Shown: positions 1 through 8,283, numbered from the stretch's first letter. The stretch: 20,289 bases of DNA from an uncultured Saprospiraceae bacterium (GCA_937894165.1 CALCSX010000361.1:1-20289); one strand, 5' to 3'. Program-made: numbers and translations. The notes: generated by a model not told the origin, from the sequence alone.

Positions 1-19
1 AAAGTATTTAATTTAGCGC

Positions 20-140
20 AAATGCGGGTCGTGCCCTTTCGGAGTTTCGTACTGCCCTCCACTGCGTTGCAGCAGTACCATCCTCGCCTCGCTCTATGCT
101 CCTCTTATGGAGGATGTCCTCCAGGCAACTCACGCGGGGT
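20..140 (-). repeat. GC-rich structured intergenic repeat, copy A
   Basis: This block is clearly richer in G+C than the AT-rich DNA after it and has no plausible gene. It contains a 7-bp inverted repeat (GTACTGC at 49-55, GCAGTAC at 72-78) and a perfect hairpin GGAGGA-tg-TCCTCC at 109-122. Read on the minus strand it begins CCCCGCGTGAG (139-129), then has GGAG, an inner hairpin, an AGCGAG-type segment and a terminal hairpin. The same order of parts occurs on the plus strand at 12123-12240 with different stem sequences, so I call the two a family. The function is unknown; it may lie between or after genes outside the window. Confidence 0.5.
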
Positions 141-404
141 TCAGATTTTCAAAACGTTATAAATGATAACAGCATATGCAACCCTTTATGACCCTTTAGT
201 AAATTTATACAATTCTTTTTACATTCATTATTCTCCACACCAAAATTAGCGCATGTTTGTAAATGTGCCACTCAAAAAATCCTATCAATTCCCCAAATTT
301 GCAGTCGTAAGATTTTCTTATGTGTTATCAAATACATCATTTGGAACTACAAATGACCTAAGCGAGGTCAAACTATGTTAGAAGAAATATATTAAAAACT
401 ATAA

Positions 405-453
405 GGTTTTGGCGAGTTTTTTGCCCGAAGGAAGCAAAAAACATGACAAAACC
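405..453. other. Long two-part hairpin upstream of the sensor kinase
   Basis: Outer arms GGTTTTG (405-411) and CAAAACC (447-453) enclose inner arms GTTTTTTGC (416-424) and GCAAAAAAC (434-442). They are separated by a symmetric four-by-four internal segment (GCGA against ATGA) that can form a C-G and a G-U pair, and the terminal loop is CCGAAGGAA. All 16 arm pairs are Watson-Crick. Neither strand has a T-run after the structure, so it does not look like an intrinsic terminator. It lies about 180 nt before the kinase gene and could be a leader structure or a small palindromic mobile repeat. The rest of 141-632 is AT-rich, and I see no gene or clear promoter in it. Confidence 0.5.
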
Positions 454-632
454 CGGTTATAGAATGGCTTGGTTCTTTTAATGCTTTAAAATCCGCCATT
501 TATATACATTTTTAACTTCTTACGTTAAAATTTTACAAGATTGAAAACAATACATCTTTCATATTAATATTTAATTGTAATTTAGTTAGTGGATCTTTCA
601 TTATCCTAAATATTGGTTGAAAACAAACCTTA

Positions 633-3194
633 ATGGCTCCTAAAAAATCATTTATTTCTTCTATCATCGGGAAATTACTCATTGCTTTCTTGGTGGGTCT
701 GGCAACTCTTTTCCTCATAAGGATTGCGAGCGATTACGTATTTGACCAACTTTCTACAGACATTGACCAACTTTCACAACCCAACGAGCGCCTTATTTTA
801 CTCAATACCCTATTTCGTGATATTTCTCAATTAAACCAACTTCAAAGGGAAGAAACACTCAAAGGTCAACGGCGACCTTCGGTAACATTCCTTAGAGAAA
901 ACGAAAGAACGGCAAAAACCCTCGATACATTAAAGGTAATGCTCGCCCACGACTCCATTCAGGTAGAAAGGATGGAGGAAATCGAACTTCTACTCGATAA
1001 AAGAGAACGCCTTTTCATGGAATTCCTTGAGCTTAATTTTAAATCTCAGAAGGATCCGGAAATTCTTAATATCCTGGAGGAAATGTTGGCCGATACCTCC
1101 CGCTTTGACACTTCCTCTATCGATCGTCAGGTAGTCACTAAACAGGATAAGAAAGTAGTCACAACTATTGAATTGGACACCCTTCCCACTGAAAAACCAA
1201 GCTTTTTCAAAAGACTTTTCGGCAAGGACAAAGAAGAAATACAGGACAATATAGTCAAAAGAGAAACGCAGATCCGGGAAGAATTGCTTACTACTACTGA
1301 CACCATTCCCGTAAGTTCCGAAGATCGGGTTTTACTGGAATTGGTGAGAAGCACACTGGACAGCATTTCTCGTACAAGAGCTGTGCAGCAACGCGAAATA
1401 CAATTGCGGGAGTACGAAATCGTTAATGCCAATAGCTTCCTTGTTCAGCAGACCCTGCAGATTATCAAAGATGTCGAGGATGTAGAACTTCAAAATATGC
1501 AACAAAAAGTTTCAAGTTCCCTGGGGCTCGCAAGCGAATCTGTCGATACTTTGAATCTTATAGCTGTCATATTTATAGTCATCTCCGCCATACTTCTGGC
1601 ATTGACTGTTGTGGATATCACGAAAAGTCACAATTATAGAAAGGAATTGGAGAAAGCTAAGCTCGTAGCCGAGGAATTTAGTGAAGCGCGACAAAGATTT
1701 CTTTCAAATATGAGTCACGAAATCCGTACACCTCTTCAATCTATAATCGGTTATGCTGAACAAGCGCGAATAAAACAATATGCAGATCTCAATGATATCA
1801 ATGCCATTTTTTACTCTTCCGAACACCTGCTCCATATTGTCAATGAGATTCTCGATTACAGTAAAATTAACTCCGGCAAGTTTACTTTCGATATTAAACC
1901 TTTCGAATTAGGGGCTTTATTGAAAGAGGTGGTGGCTATTATGAGACCACAGGCATATAAAAAGTCAATAGAATTGATTTTGGAATTTGATTCCACTGAA
2001 CCTGTTTATGTGGAAGGGGATTCAATGCGGCTGAAGCAAGTCTTGTTCAACCTCTTGGGCAATGGCATCAAATTTACTGAAAAGGGATTCGTTAAGCTGC
2101 ATGTTGATACCATTCCATTCGGCAACAAACTGAATTTGAAGTTTTCGGTGCAAGATACAGGGATGGGAATAGCAAAGGACAAATTAGGTTCAATTTTCGA
2201 GAAATTCACTCAATCAGGTCAGGAAATCTCAGAAAAATATGGCGGCACAGGCTTAGGGCTGACGATTGCGAAAGCCTTAATTGAAAATCAGGGCGGGCAT
2301 TTAAGCGTGACAAGCAAGCCGGGGGAGGGCTCCGTATTTTCCTTTAACTTACCATTAAAACCAGTGGAAAATATTCCGCAGGAGCTATTACAGGAAGAAA
2401 CGGACATCCGGAATGTCGGAACTGTTTGGCTGGCCGATGACGATCCGCTCATTTTAAAACTGAGTTCTACTATACTTAAGAAGAAGGGCATATCTCATCG
2501 ATGTTTTGAGTCGGGAATTCATCTATGGGATGCCTACGAAGCTGAGCAGTCAGAAGTAAATATTTTCTTCTTAGATATGCGTATGCCGGGAATGTCAGGT
2601 GCTGAATTGTGCGAAAAATTGAGGAAGAGCACCAATAATGATCCGAGTATAAAAATATTTGCTTTGACAGCTCAGGTGTTGCCGGAGGAGCGCAAGCAAT
2701 TATTGAATAAGGGATTCAATGCTATCCTGATGAAGCCATTCCGGGAAAAGGACCTTGTTAATGTATTGAAGACCCTGGATAACCCCACTCAGGATGATCC
2801 TACTACAGTTGAGAACGGAAGTACGGTTGAAGATTTCGAGTTTGATATCGATAAAGTCCAGGCGATGACCTTTGGTGACCGTGAGCAGACCTTGGAAATA
2901 CTTGAAATTGTCATTGAGGAAAGTAAAAAAGATCTCGAGCGAATGCGCATTTTATTGGCAAATTCTGAACGGGAGGAATTAACGCTTTTGATTCACCGGA
3001 TGGCGGGTAGAGTTTCTCAAATAGGAGCAAAATCGCTTTCTTCGGAATACAGGAAATTGGAAATTCAACTGGAGGAAAACATGGACTTAGAAGTATTATC
3101 CTCTATTATTAAAGAATCTCTGTTGAAAGGTCTAAATTATATTCATTTTTTAGAGACATACGTTAGTAATTATACCAAGGGGGAAGTGACTTAG
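633..3194 (+). CDS. Hybrid sensor histidine kinase with receiver and HPt domains
   Basis: An 853-residue membrane sensor kinase. A transmembrane helix at about 13-31 and a second at about 308-327 bracket a roughly 275-residue, charged, mostly helical sensor region that resembles no small-molecule domain I recognise. The cytoplasmic part has a HisKA domain with the phospho-accepting His362 in SHEIRTP, then an HATPase domain with the N box (Asn473, Asn477), DTGMGI at 508-513, FEKF, and GGTGLGL at 537-543. A receiver domain follows, with Asp602/Asp603, phospho-acceptor Asp648, Thr679 and Lys701, and last an HPt-like helical domain with His788 in the IHRMAGR context. All catalytic residues are present. 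The domains support a His362-Asp648-His788 relay toward an external response regulator. The obvious candidate is the NtrC-type protein encoded convergently 1 bp away. The input signal cannot be read from the sequence. The start is the first ATG after AT-rich DNA, before the first transmembrane helix. Confidence 0.93.
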   Translation: MAPKKSFISSIIGKLLIAFLVGLATLFLIRIASDYVFDQLSTDIDQLSQPNERLILLNTLFRDISQLNQLQREETLKGQRRPSVTFLRENERTAKTLDTLKVMLAHDSIQVERMEEIELLLDKRERLFMEFLELNFKSQKDPEILNILEEMLADTSRFDTSSIDRQVVTKQDKKVVTTIELDTLPTEKPSFFKRLFGKDKEEIQDNIVKRETQIREELLTTTDTIPVSSEDRVLLELVRSTLDSISRTRAVQQREIQLREYEIVNANSFLVQQTLQIIKDVEDVELQNMQQKVSSSLGLASESVDTLNLIAVIFIVISAILLALTVVDITKSHNYRKELEKAKLVAEEFSEARQRFLSNMSHEIRTPLQSIIGYAEQARIKQYADLNDINAIFYSSEHLLHIVNEILDYSKINSGKFTFDIKPFELGALLKEVVAIMRPQAYKKSIELILEFDSTEPVYVEGDSMRLKQVLFNLLGNGIKFTEKGFVKLHVDTIPFGNKLNLKFSVQDTGMGIAKDKLGSIFEKFTQSGQEISEKYGGTGLGLTIAKALIENQGGHLSVTSKPGEGSVFSFNLPLKPVENIPQELLQEETDIRNVGTVWLADDDPLILKLSSTILKKKGISHRCFESGIHLWDAYEAEQSEVNIFFLDMRMPGMSGAELCEKLRKSTNNDPSIKIFALTAQVLPEERKQLLNKGFNAILMKPFREKDLVNVLKTLDNPTQDDPTTVENGSTVEDFEFDIDKVQAMTFGDREQTLEILEIVIEESKKDLERMRILLANSEREELTLLIHRMAGRVSQIGAKSLSSEYRKLEIQLEENMDLEVLSSIIKESLLKGLNYIHFLETYVSNYTKGEVT

Positions 3195-3195
3195 C

Positions 3196-4542
3196 CTATA
3201 AATCAATATTGTATTTCTCTAATTTATTATACAGTGTTTTTCGATCTATATTGAGCAATACAGCCGCTTTTGATTTGTTGTACTTAACCTTTTCGAGGGT
3301 TTCTATAATTAACTTCTTTTCATTTTGCTCTTGAATTGCTTTAAGATCAGTTTCGCTTTCTCTCAAGATATCTTTTCTATCTAGAGAAAGTATCATGTCT
3401 TCTGGTAAAAGGTCAATAGTTAATGTGTCATGATTTGCTAATAGCACCATCCTTCTTATCACATTTCTGAGTTCACGTAAATTCCCCGGCCAATCATATC
3501 TTCTAATTATATCCAAGGTTTCCGGCGACAGTTTTTCAACATCTTTATCCAAATCGATATTTGCCTCCCGAACAAAATGATCTATAAATAAGTGCAGATC
3601 CTCACCTCTGTCTCTCAGCGCCGGAACTTTAATCTTGAACTCGTTGAGACGATGATACAAGTCCTCGCGAAAGCTATCCTCTTTTACTGAATTTAAGAGA
3701 CTGTCATTGGTAGCTGTAATTAACCTGACGTTGATTGGAATTCTTTCATGACTTCCGACAGGTTGGATGATCTTTTCTTGTATAGCTCTCAACAGTTTGA
3801 CCTGCACTTCATAGCTTAGATTCCCCACCTCGTCCAAGAAAAAAGTACCACCATTGGCCATTTCAAATTGACCCTTTTTGTCATGCAAAGCACCGGTAAA
3901 GGCACCTTTGCTATGTCCGAAAAGTTCGCTAGCGGCCAGATCCTTCGAAAGTGCACCGCAATCTATGGCCACGAAAGGCATATTTTTTCGTTTGCTCTGG
4001 TCATGGATAGACCTTGCTACGTTTTCTTTTCCTGTACCACTTTCGCCTTCAATAATTACCGCCATATCGGTGGGAGCAACCAGTGCAATGTATTCATGCA
4101 ATTTTTTGGAAGTTTCACTCCGACCTTTCACAAATTCAGATGGAGATTCCTTCTGATCTGCTTTTGGAATAATTTTCTCGGATTTCGAGTTTAAGGCCTG
4201 TTCTATTCTCATCAAAAGCTCATCAGGATTGATAGGCTTGGTAATATAATCGAAGGCGCCTGATTGCATCGCTCTAACAGCTATTCGCACTTCGTTAAAA
4301 CTTGTCATTACAATGGTCGGGGCATTTATACCATTTCTGCGAAGATTACTTAGCAATTCAAGTCCGGTACCATCCGGTAATTTATAATCAAATAGAAATA
4401 AATGATAAATATTTTTTTCTGAAAGCTTTTCTCCGTCGGTTTTATTAGCAGCACACTCCACTGAAAAACCTTTTTTCTTAAGAAATACTTCAAGTATTCT
4501 AGCAAAACTTAAATCATCTTCTACAATAAGAATTTTAGTCAT
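3196..4542 (-). CDS. NtrC-family sigma-54-dependent response regulator
   Basis: A 448-residue, three-domain transcription activator. The N-terminal receiver has acidic residues Asp9/Asp10, phospho-acceptor Asp52, Thr80 and Lys102. The central AAA+ domain has Walker A GESGTGKE at 166-173, the sigma-54 contact loop GAFTGA at 213-218 and Walker B FFLDEV at 234-239; WPGNLREL follows at 351-358. The C-terminal Fis-type helix-turn-helix covers about 405-446 (SKAAVLLNIDRKTLYNKL). An intact GAFTGA loop means it should remodel RNA polymerase holding sigma-54 (RpoN) and act at -24/-12 promoters. The start is an ATG with GGGAGAG just upstream (minus strand). The gene runs tail to tail with the hybrid kinase, so the two are probably partners, although pairing is inferred from position only. 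Its targets are unknown. Confidence 0.94.
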   Translation of the reverse strand: MTKILIVEDDLSFARILEVFLKKKGFSVECAANKTDGEKLSEKNIYHLFLFDYKLPDGTGLELLSNLRRNGINAPTIVMTSFNEVRIAVRAMQSGAFDYITKPINPDELLMRIEQALNSKSEKIIPKADQKESPSEFVKGRSETSKKLHEYIALVAPTDMAVIIEGESGTGKENVARSIHDQSKRKNMPFVAIDCGALSKDLAASELFGHSKGAFTGALHDKKGQFEMANGGTFFLDEVGNLSYEVQVKLLRAIQEKIIQPVGSHERIPINVRLITATNDSLLNSVKEDSFREDLYHRLNEFKIKVPALRDRGEDLHLFIDHFVREANIDLDKDVEKLSPETLDIIRRYDWPGNLRELRNVIRRMVLLANHDTLTIDLLPEDMILSLDRKDILRESETDLKAIQEQNEKKLIIETLEKVKYNKSKAAVLLNIDRKTLYNKLEKYNIDL

Positions 4543-4578
4543 CTCTCCCTCATATTAATAAAACATAAAAGTACAAAA

Positions 4579-4604
4579 AAAGCCAGAGACTTTTCTCCGG
4601 CTTT
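4579..4604 (-). terminator. Intrinsic terminator or leader attenuator upstream of the NtrC-type gene
   Basis: Arms 4579-4589 and 4594-4604 form an 11-bp stem with a 4-nt loop. The single plus-strand mismatch (A4585 against C4598) becomes a G-U pair in minus-strand RNA, and that strand continues with a run of seven U (4580-4574). The structure is therefore directional and fits a rho-independent terminator on the minus strand. It lies only 37 nt before the ATG of the minus-strand response regulator. It may end transcription of the possible decayed gene at 4636-4707, or act as an attenuator in the regulator's leader. Confidence 0.65.
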
Positions 4605-4635
4605 ATCCTAATTCAATAGGTTTTTGGTGTGAAGG

Positions 4636-4707
4636 TTACTCAATATTTAATTCTTGCAAAATCTTATCGTCTTTATAGTAAATAAGATCCTTAATATCTT
4701 TGATTTG
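4636..4707 (-). pseudogene. Possible remnant of the 3' end of a lost gene
   Basis: On the minus strand, 23 sense codons run from an in-frame TAG (4710-4708) to a TAA at 4638-4636. They encode a charged, amphipathic peptide (QIKDIKDLIYYKDD at its N-terminal part, ending in LNIE) that looks like a protein C-terminus. It has no ATG, and further stops lie upstream in the frame. The minus-strand terminator hairpin begins 32 nt after the stop, as expected for a true gene end. A 23-codon open stretch can arise by chance, so this is only suggestive. Confidence 0.25.
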
Positions 4708-4737
4708 CTAATTATCATTTATTTATAATTTATATAT

Positions 4738-4754
4738 AAGCAATTTTGTGCCAA
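4738..4754 (-). promoter_or_regulatory. Sigma-54-like element with short spacing
   Basis: The minus strand reads TTGGCACAAAATTGCTT, which has both halves of the -24/-12 consensus (TGGCAC and TTGC). The distance between the invariant GG and GC is 9 nt instead of 10. Known sigma-54 promoters are very strict about that spacing, so it may be inactive or accidental. It points toward the NtrC-type gene, about 200 nt upstream of its start, which would make autoregulation possible if functional. Confidence 0.2.
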
Positions 4755-5227
4755 AAAATAGAGGAAATATAATTTATTAATTATCAGTAATTTATACTTT
4801 AGGGGCACAATGAAGGGTGTAGAATGCAACTACAAACTGTGGAGTATTTCTACATTTTTTTTTCACAATTTTTATCTAAAGCAGATTCCAGGAACGATCT
4901 AGACAGTTTGGACTGGATTTGGACATTTGGACAGGAAGCTATAGTTTTGATTGGAATTTATTACTAACTTGATTTTACCATAGTTGGATTGTGGAGCAAA
5001 ACACACAAGAAGCTTATTCGAAAAACCCCACAAGACATATAGGCGTACCTTTAGCCATAAATTTCACAGTCCACAGCTCACAGCAAACACCCAGCAGTTG
5101 GGAACAATTAACACTTAACAAATTCCTTTTCATCGATAATATTCCCCTTTCAGTCTGAAATTTAATGGTCATCTCAGGAAAAAATCGTAATATAGAAGTA
5201 TATTTATAAAAACATAAAAAACAATCT

Positions 5228-5791
5228 ATGATACCATTTCTTATTTTTGTAGCTGTACTACTTTTAGTTGGCTTCTATGCTGTTGGAATTTATAATAAGT
5301 TAGTCAGAATGCGGACGATGATGCAAGAAGGCTTTAGCGGCATCGATGTCCAATTGAAAAAGAGGCACGATCTCATCCCTAATCTAGTCAATACAGTCAA
5401 AGGCTATGCTAAGCACGAGCAAGAAACTTTTGAAAGGGTGATGGAAGCCCGCGCCAAGGCAATGGGCGGAACTATTTCAGGCGATATCGACCAAGTAGCT
5501 GCAGCACAGAACGAACTGACAGGTGCCATCGGTCGCTTATTTGCTGTAGCAGAAAACTATCCAGAATTGAAAGCTGATGCCAATTTCCGTCAATTGCAGA
5601 ATGAGTTGTCAGCCATAGAAGGTGATATCGAAAAGTCAAGAAGGTATTACAATGCCACTGTCCGAGACAACAACATCGCTGTAGAATCCTTCCCGAGCAA
5701 TATCATTGCTAATATGGGTGGCTTTACCAAGGGTCAATTCTTCGAATTGGATAACACGGCCGAGAGAGTTAATCCTACAGTAAGCTTTTAG
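5228..5791 (+). CDS. lemA: LemA family protein
   Basis: A 187-residue protein of normal LemA length. A single transmembrane helix (about 3-23) leaves the rest as a long helical bundle. Family signatures are RHDLIPNLV at 46-54 followed by NTVKGYAKHE, YPELKADANF at 111-120, SRRYYN at 137-142, FPSNIIANMGGF at 155-166 and a C-terminal VSF. The biochemical role of bacterial LemA is not settled. It is often encoded next to DUF2207 or TPM-domain membrane proteins, as here, where the next gene starts 4 bp after the stop. The pair is almost certainly one operon, and the two products probably act together at the membrane. The ATG follows an A-rich stretch. Confidence 0.93.
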   Translation: MIPFLIFVAVLLLVGFYAVGIYNKLVRMRTMMQEGFSGIDVQLKKRHDLIPNLVNTVKGYAKHEQETFERVMEARAKAMGGTISGDIDQVAAAQNELTGAIGRLFAVAENYPELKADANFRQLQNELSAIEGDIEKSRRYYNATVRDNNIAVESFPSNIIANMGGFTKGQFFELDNTAERVNPTVSF

Positions 5792-5795
5792 TCCT

Positions 5796-7628
5796 ATGAA
5801 GTATTTTGTATCCCTGCTTCTGGTATTTCTTTCCACTTTTGCTATTGCGCAAGAGCAGATCATCTCTTATGATGTCGATATTACTATAGCGAATGAAGAC
5901 AGGATTACGGTAGTCGAAAAGATTAAAGTAAGAGCGGAAGGGGTGTTTATTAGAAGAGGTATTTACAGAACGCTGCCCATCCTGCGACCTAATAAAAGTA
6001 ACAATAACGAACCGGCTCCTGTCAACATCCTCTCCCTTACCCGCGATGGCAAGAAGGAGAAATATAAAACGGAAAGGTCGAGTCAAGAACTCACAATTTA
6101 TTTCGGGAGTGAAGATGTCATTCTGGATCCGGGCATTTACGAATATGAGTTCACCTACGAAACGCAAAATCAGATCAGCTTTTTCGATGATTACGATGAA
6201 TTGTATTGGAATATTGTAGGACACCATTGGTCTTTTCCGGTGTTGGCCTACTCCGCAACCATTCACATGCCGGAGGGGGGCGAATACATTCAAGGTGCTT
6301 GTTATTCGGGTGCTTATGGCGCCAATGCATCAGATTGTACGCTAAGCGTTTCGCCGGACAAAAAAACCGTGACTGTCGAGAGTACAGCCCAACTTTATCC
6401 GCAGCAGGGAGCGACTATTGCAGTAGCTTGGACCCAGGGCGTAGTGGAGAATAATTTTTCAACGAAATTGAATAAAAACGGGGTCAATATCACTTTATTC
6501 ATCATTTCGCTACTCATTTTTTTGGTTTTAGCTTACAATTGGTGGAAAAAGGTAGGTGTAGATCCTCCCACGAAGCCCGTAGTGCCATCCTGGACTCCAC
6601 CGCAGGATATGAGCCCGGCCGAAATTAACTACATCCGATACAGAAATGTCAGTAATACGACCGTCAGCTCAGCGTTGGTCAATGCTGCCGTCAAAGGAGC
6701 ATTGAAGATAGAAAGCACCAAGAAGAAGTTTACCTTCATCAAAACCGGAGATTTCGACTCTTTGACCACGGAAGAAAAAGCGCTTTTGGATGGATTATTC
6801 AAGTCAGGAGATACTTATACTTTGTCGGAAACCAATTATACCACTTACCAATCAGCACTTTCTTCATTTACCTTTGGATTGAAGGGAAAGATTCATCTGG
6901 AGGAGTATTTTAAAACGAATATTAAATATATCTCATGGGGAATTTTATTGCTTTCGGCATGTTTGGCCTTTGCGCTATCCTACGGGAAAGTACCTCTGGT
7001 CATGGGCTCGATTGGCGCATATTTTGTAACTTTCTTCGTATTAATATCAGGATTTATTATTGTAAGTTTGCCTTTCTTCATTACGAATTGGTATAAGGTA
7101 ATTGTTATACCGTTTTTCATTGTGCTTGTATCCGGCTTTATGCTTTTATTTATTTGGTTGTTTTATTACATCGGAAGTCCGATTCTCTATGCGGTTCTTC
7201 TGATGATAGCCTCTTTTTGTATAGGTCTCTATGTTTATCTCATCACGGCACCTACGGAGAAGGGTCAGGTTATTACAGCAGAAATAGATGGTTTCAAGAT
7301 GTATTTGGAGAAGACCGAGAAAGATCTTCTCAACTTTATGACTCCGCCCGAGAAAACACCTGAGTTGTTCGAAAAGTTACTTCCTTACGCTATGGCATTG
7401 AAGGTGGAGAATAAGTGGGCCGGTAAATTCAAGGATGTCCTTGCCAAAGCTATTGCCGAAGGCACCTATCACCCGGTTTGGTATGCGGGCAATATCGCAC
7501 ATTTGAGCAATATGAGTAGGACTTTCAGCTCGGCTGTAACGTCTGCGGCACCTAAATCTTCCAGTGGAAGCGGCGGTGGAGGCTTTTCCGGCGGCGGCGG
7601 CGGGGGCGGTGGCGGCGGGGGCTGGTAA
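5796..7628 (+). CDS. DUF2207 membrane protein with poly-glycine tail
   Basis: A 610-residue protein. A signal peptide (1-19, ending AIAQ) is followed by an exported beta-rich region of about 210 residues typical of DUF2207, including RRGIYRTLP at 53-61 and YWNIVGHHWSFPV at 137-149. A transmembrane helix lies at about 231-249. A cytoplasmic segment contains a PAEINYIRYRN motif (274-284) and a small winged-helix-like part. Four more hydrophobic helices lie between about 378 and 485. The chain ends in GGGGFSGG followed by an almost pure glycine run and a final Trp, an ending often seen in LemA-linked DUF2207 and TPM proteins. It follows lemA by 4 bp. The function is unknown; a membrane-stress or surface role is inference. 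The glycine run is encoded by GGC/GGG/GGT repeats that could change length by slippage without a frameshift. Confidence 0.88.
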   Translation: MKYFVSLLLVFLSTFAIAQEQIISYDVDITIANEDRITVVEKIKVRAEGVFIRRGIYRTLPILRPNKSNNNEPAPVNILSLTRDGKKEKYKTERSSQELTIYFGSEDVILDPGIYEYEFTYETQNQISFFDDYDELYWNIVGHHWSFPVLAYSATIHMPEGGEYIQGACYSGAYGANASDCTLSVSPDKKTVTVESTAQLYPQQGATIAVAWTQGVVENNFSTKLNKNGVNITLFIISLLIFLVLAYNWWKKVGVDPPTKPVVPSWTPPQDMSPAEINYIRYRNVSNTTVSSALVNAAVKGALKIESTKKKFTFIKTGDFDSLTTEEKALLDGLFKSGDTYTLSETNYTTYQSALSSFTFGLKGKIHLEEYFKTNIKYISWGILLLSACLAFALSYGKVPLVMGSIGAYFVTFFVLISGFIIVSLPFFITNWYKVIVIPFFIVLVSGFMLLFIWLFYYIGSPILYAVLLMIASFCIGLYVYLITAPTEKGQVITAEIDGFKMYLEKTEKDLLNFMTPPEKTPELFEKLLPYAMALKVENKWAGKFKDVLAKAIAEGTYHPVWYAGNIAHLSNMSRTFSSAVTSAAPKSSSGSGGGGFSGGGGGGGGGGGW

Positions 7629-8212
7629 GAGGTCTTCGACCGTTCGGGGTTCTATCGCCTGACGGCTCGTTCTAACTTCGGCTTCGCTCAGTTACCGGGG
7701 TTCTGAGTTGGGGAGGTTCTTGGGATTTGGGAAGGAAATTGGGATTTTGGCTTCGATTGGGACGTCTTCGGCGTGGGAGTCTCCCGCAGATTTCGCGGAT
7801 TTTCACAGAGAGGGGTTAGGTGAGCGGTTTAGGATGCTTCCGGCATTTGGTTATAGCCACGAATGCACGAATAGCCATTAGCAGGTGGTTTTATGGTTTC
7901 AAATGGACGATCACATTATCAAAAGCGACATGGGATGCCTGCGGCATCTGTTAGTGGCTCACAGATTACACGGATTTCACAGATTTGACACAGATGATGA
8001 ATGCCTGGGGCATTGATTGAGTTCAGTATTTATTTCACAGATTAGGATATGCTTGCAGCATATTTGTTGGATGGCAGACTTAATCTGGTTGTGACCTTTG
8101 TGTCTTCCCTTTGTGTCTTTGTGGTAAAGAAATTACACGGGTTAATTTACGTAATAAAATTAATTTGCATTAGAAAAAACTTAATTGTTTTCTTGGGTAT
8201 CCCCACCACATT
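7629..8212. repeat. Repeat-rich intergenic region with four covarying mini-hairpins
   Basis: No gene is supported here. Position 7674-7696 (ACTTCGGCTTCGCTCAG core) closely matches units of the tandem array at 11918-12002. Four 5-bp hairpins with 5-nt loops lie at 7833-7847, 7934-7948, 8000-8014 and 8048-8062 (the last has one extra pair). All have an ATGC/GCAT core closed by G-T, G-C, A-T or T-A. Around them are word repeats: CACAGATT/CACGGATTT in 9-nt steps near 7970-7995, a related CGCAGATTTCGCGGATTT near 7784, CACGAATG CACGAATA near 7858-7876, and CTTTGTGT words near 8095-8122. No clear terminator follows the DUF2207 gene. Confidence 0.6.
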
Positions 8213-8283
8213 CCAAATTAAGCATTAACCATTCCCCCATTAACAATTAACCATTGACAATTAACCATTGACAATTCCCCATT
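8213..8283 (+). repeat. 7-bp-period array (AACCATT/GACAATT words)
   Basis: The stretch divides into consecutive words CCAAATT, AAGCATT, AACCATT, CCCCCATT, AACAATT, AACCATT, GACAATT, AACCATT, GACAATT, CCCCATT. Nine of ten are exactly 7 nt and one is 8 nt, and all end in ATT. It ends 33 bp before the chosen ATG of the next gene, so it may fall in its leader. A short run of the same words occurs at 5103-5123. Confidence 0.75.

Larger units (their letters stand above)
4605..5227. other. Intergenic region between the response regulator and lemA
   Basis: This 620-bp AT-rich region separates divergent genes. It contains the possible gene remnant and a sigma-54-like element near 4738-4753. It also has three copies of TTTGGAC between 4903 and 4933, a minus-strand AGCTGTG word repeat at 5065-5084, and a short run of 7-mers AACAATT AACACTT AACAAAT at 5103-5123. 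I see no further gene. No convincing Bacteroidota -33/-7 promoter was found before lemA; its leader is A-rich (5208-5226), as is common in this phylum. Confidence 0.5.

Noticed and set aside
3868..4194. Plus-strand frames of about 90-108 codons opposite the NtrC-type gene
   Set aside because: They lie entirely on the antisense strand of the AAA+ domain, which has intact motifs, and resemble no protein.
4738..4754. TTGGCAC...TTGC element as a confirmed sigma-54 promoter
   Set aside because: The GG-GC distance is 9 nt instead of 10, so I kept it only as a low-confidence site.
5775..6293. 172-codon minus-strand frame opposite the DUF2207 gene
   Set aside because: It is antisense to a well-supported signal peptide and extracellular domain; its composition is typical of a shadow frame.
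7960..8000. CACAGATT-type direct repeats as a possible CRISPR array
   Set aside because: Repeats are 9-11 nt, without 25-40-nt unique spacers, and no cas gene is present.
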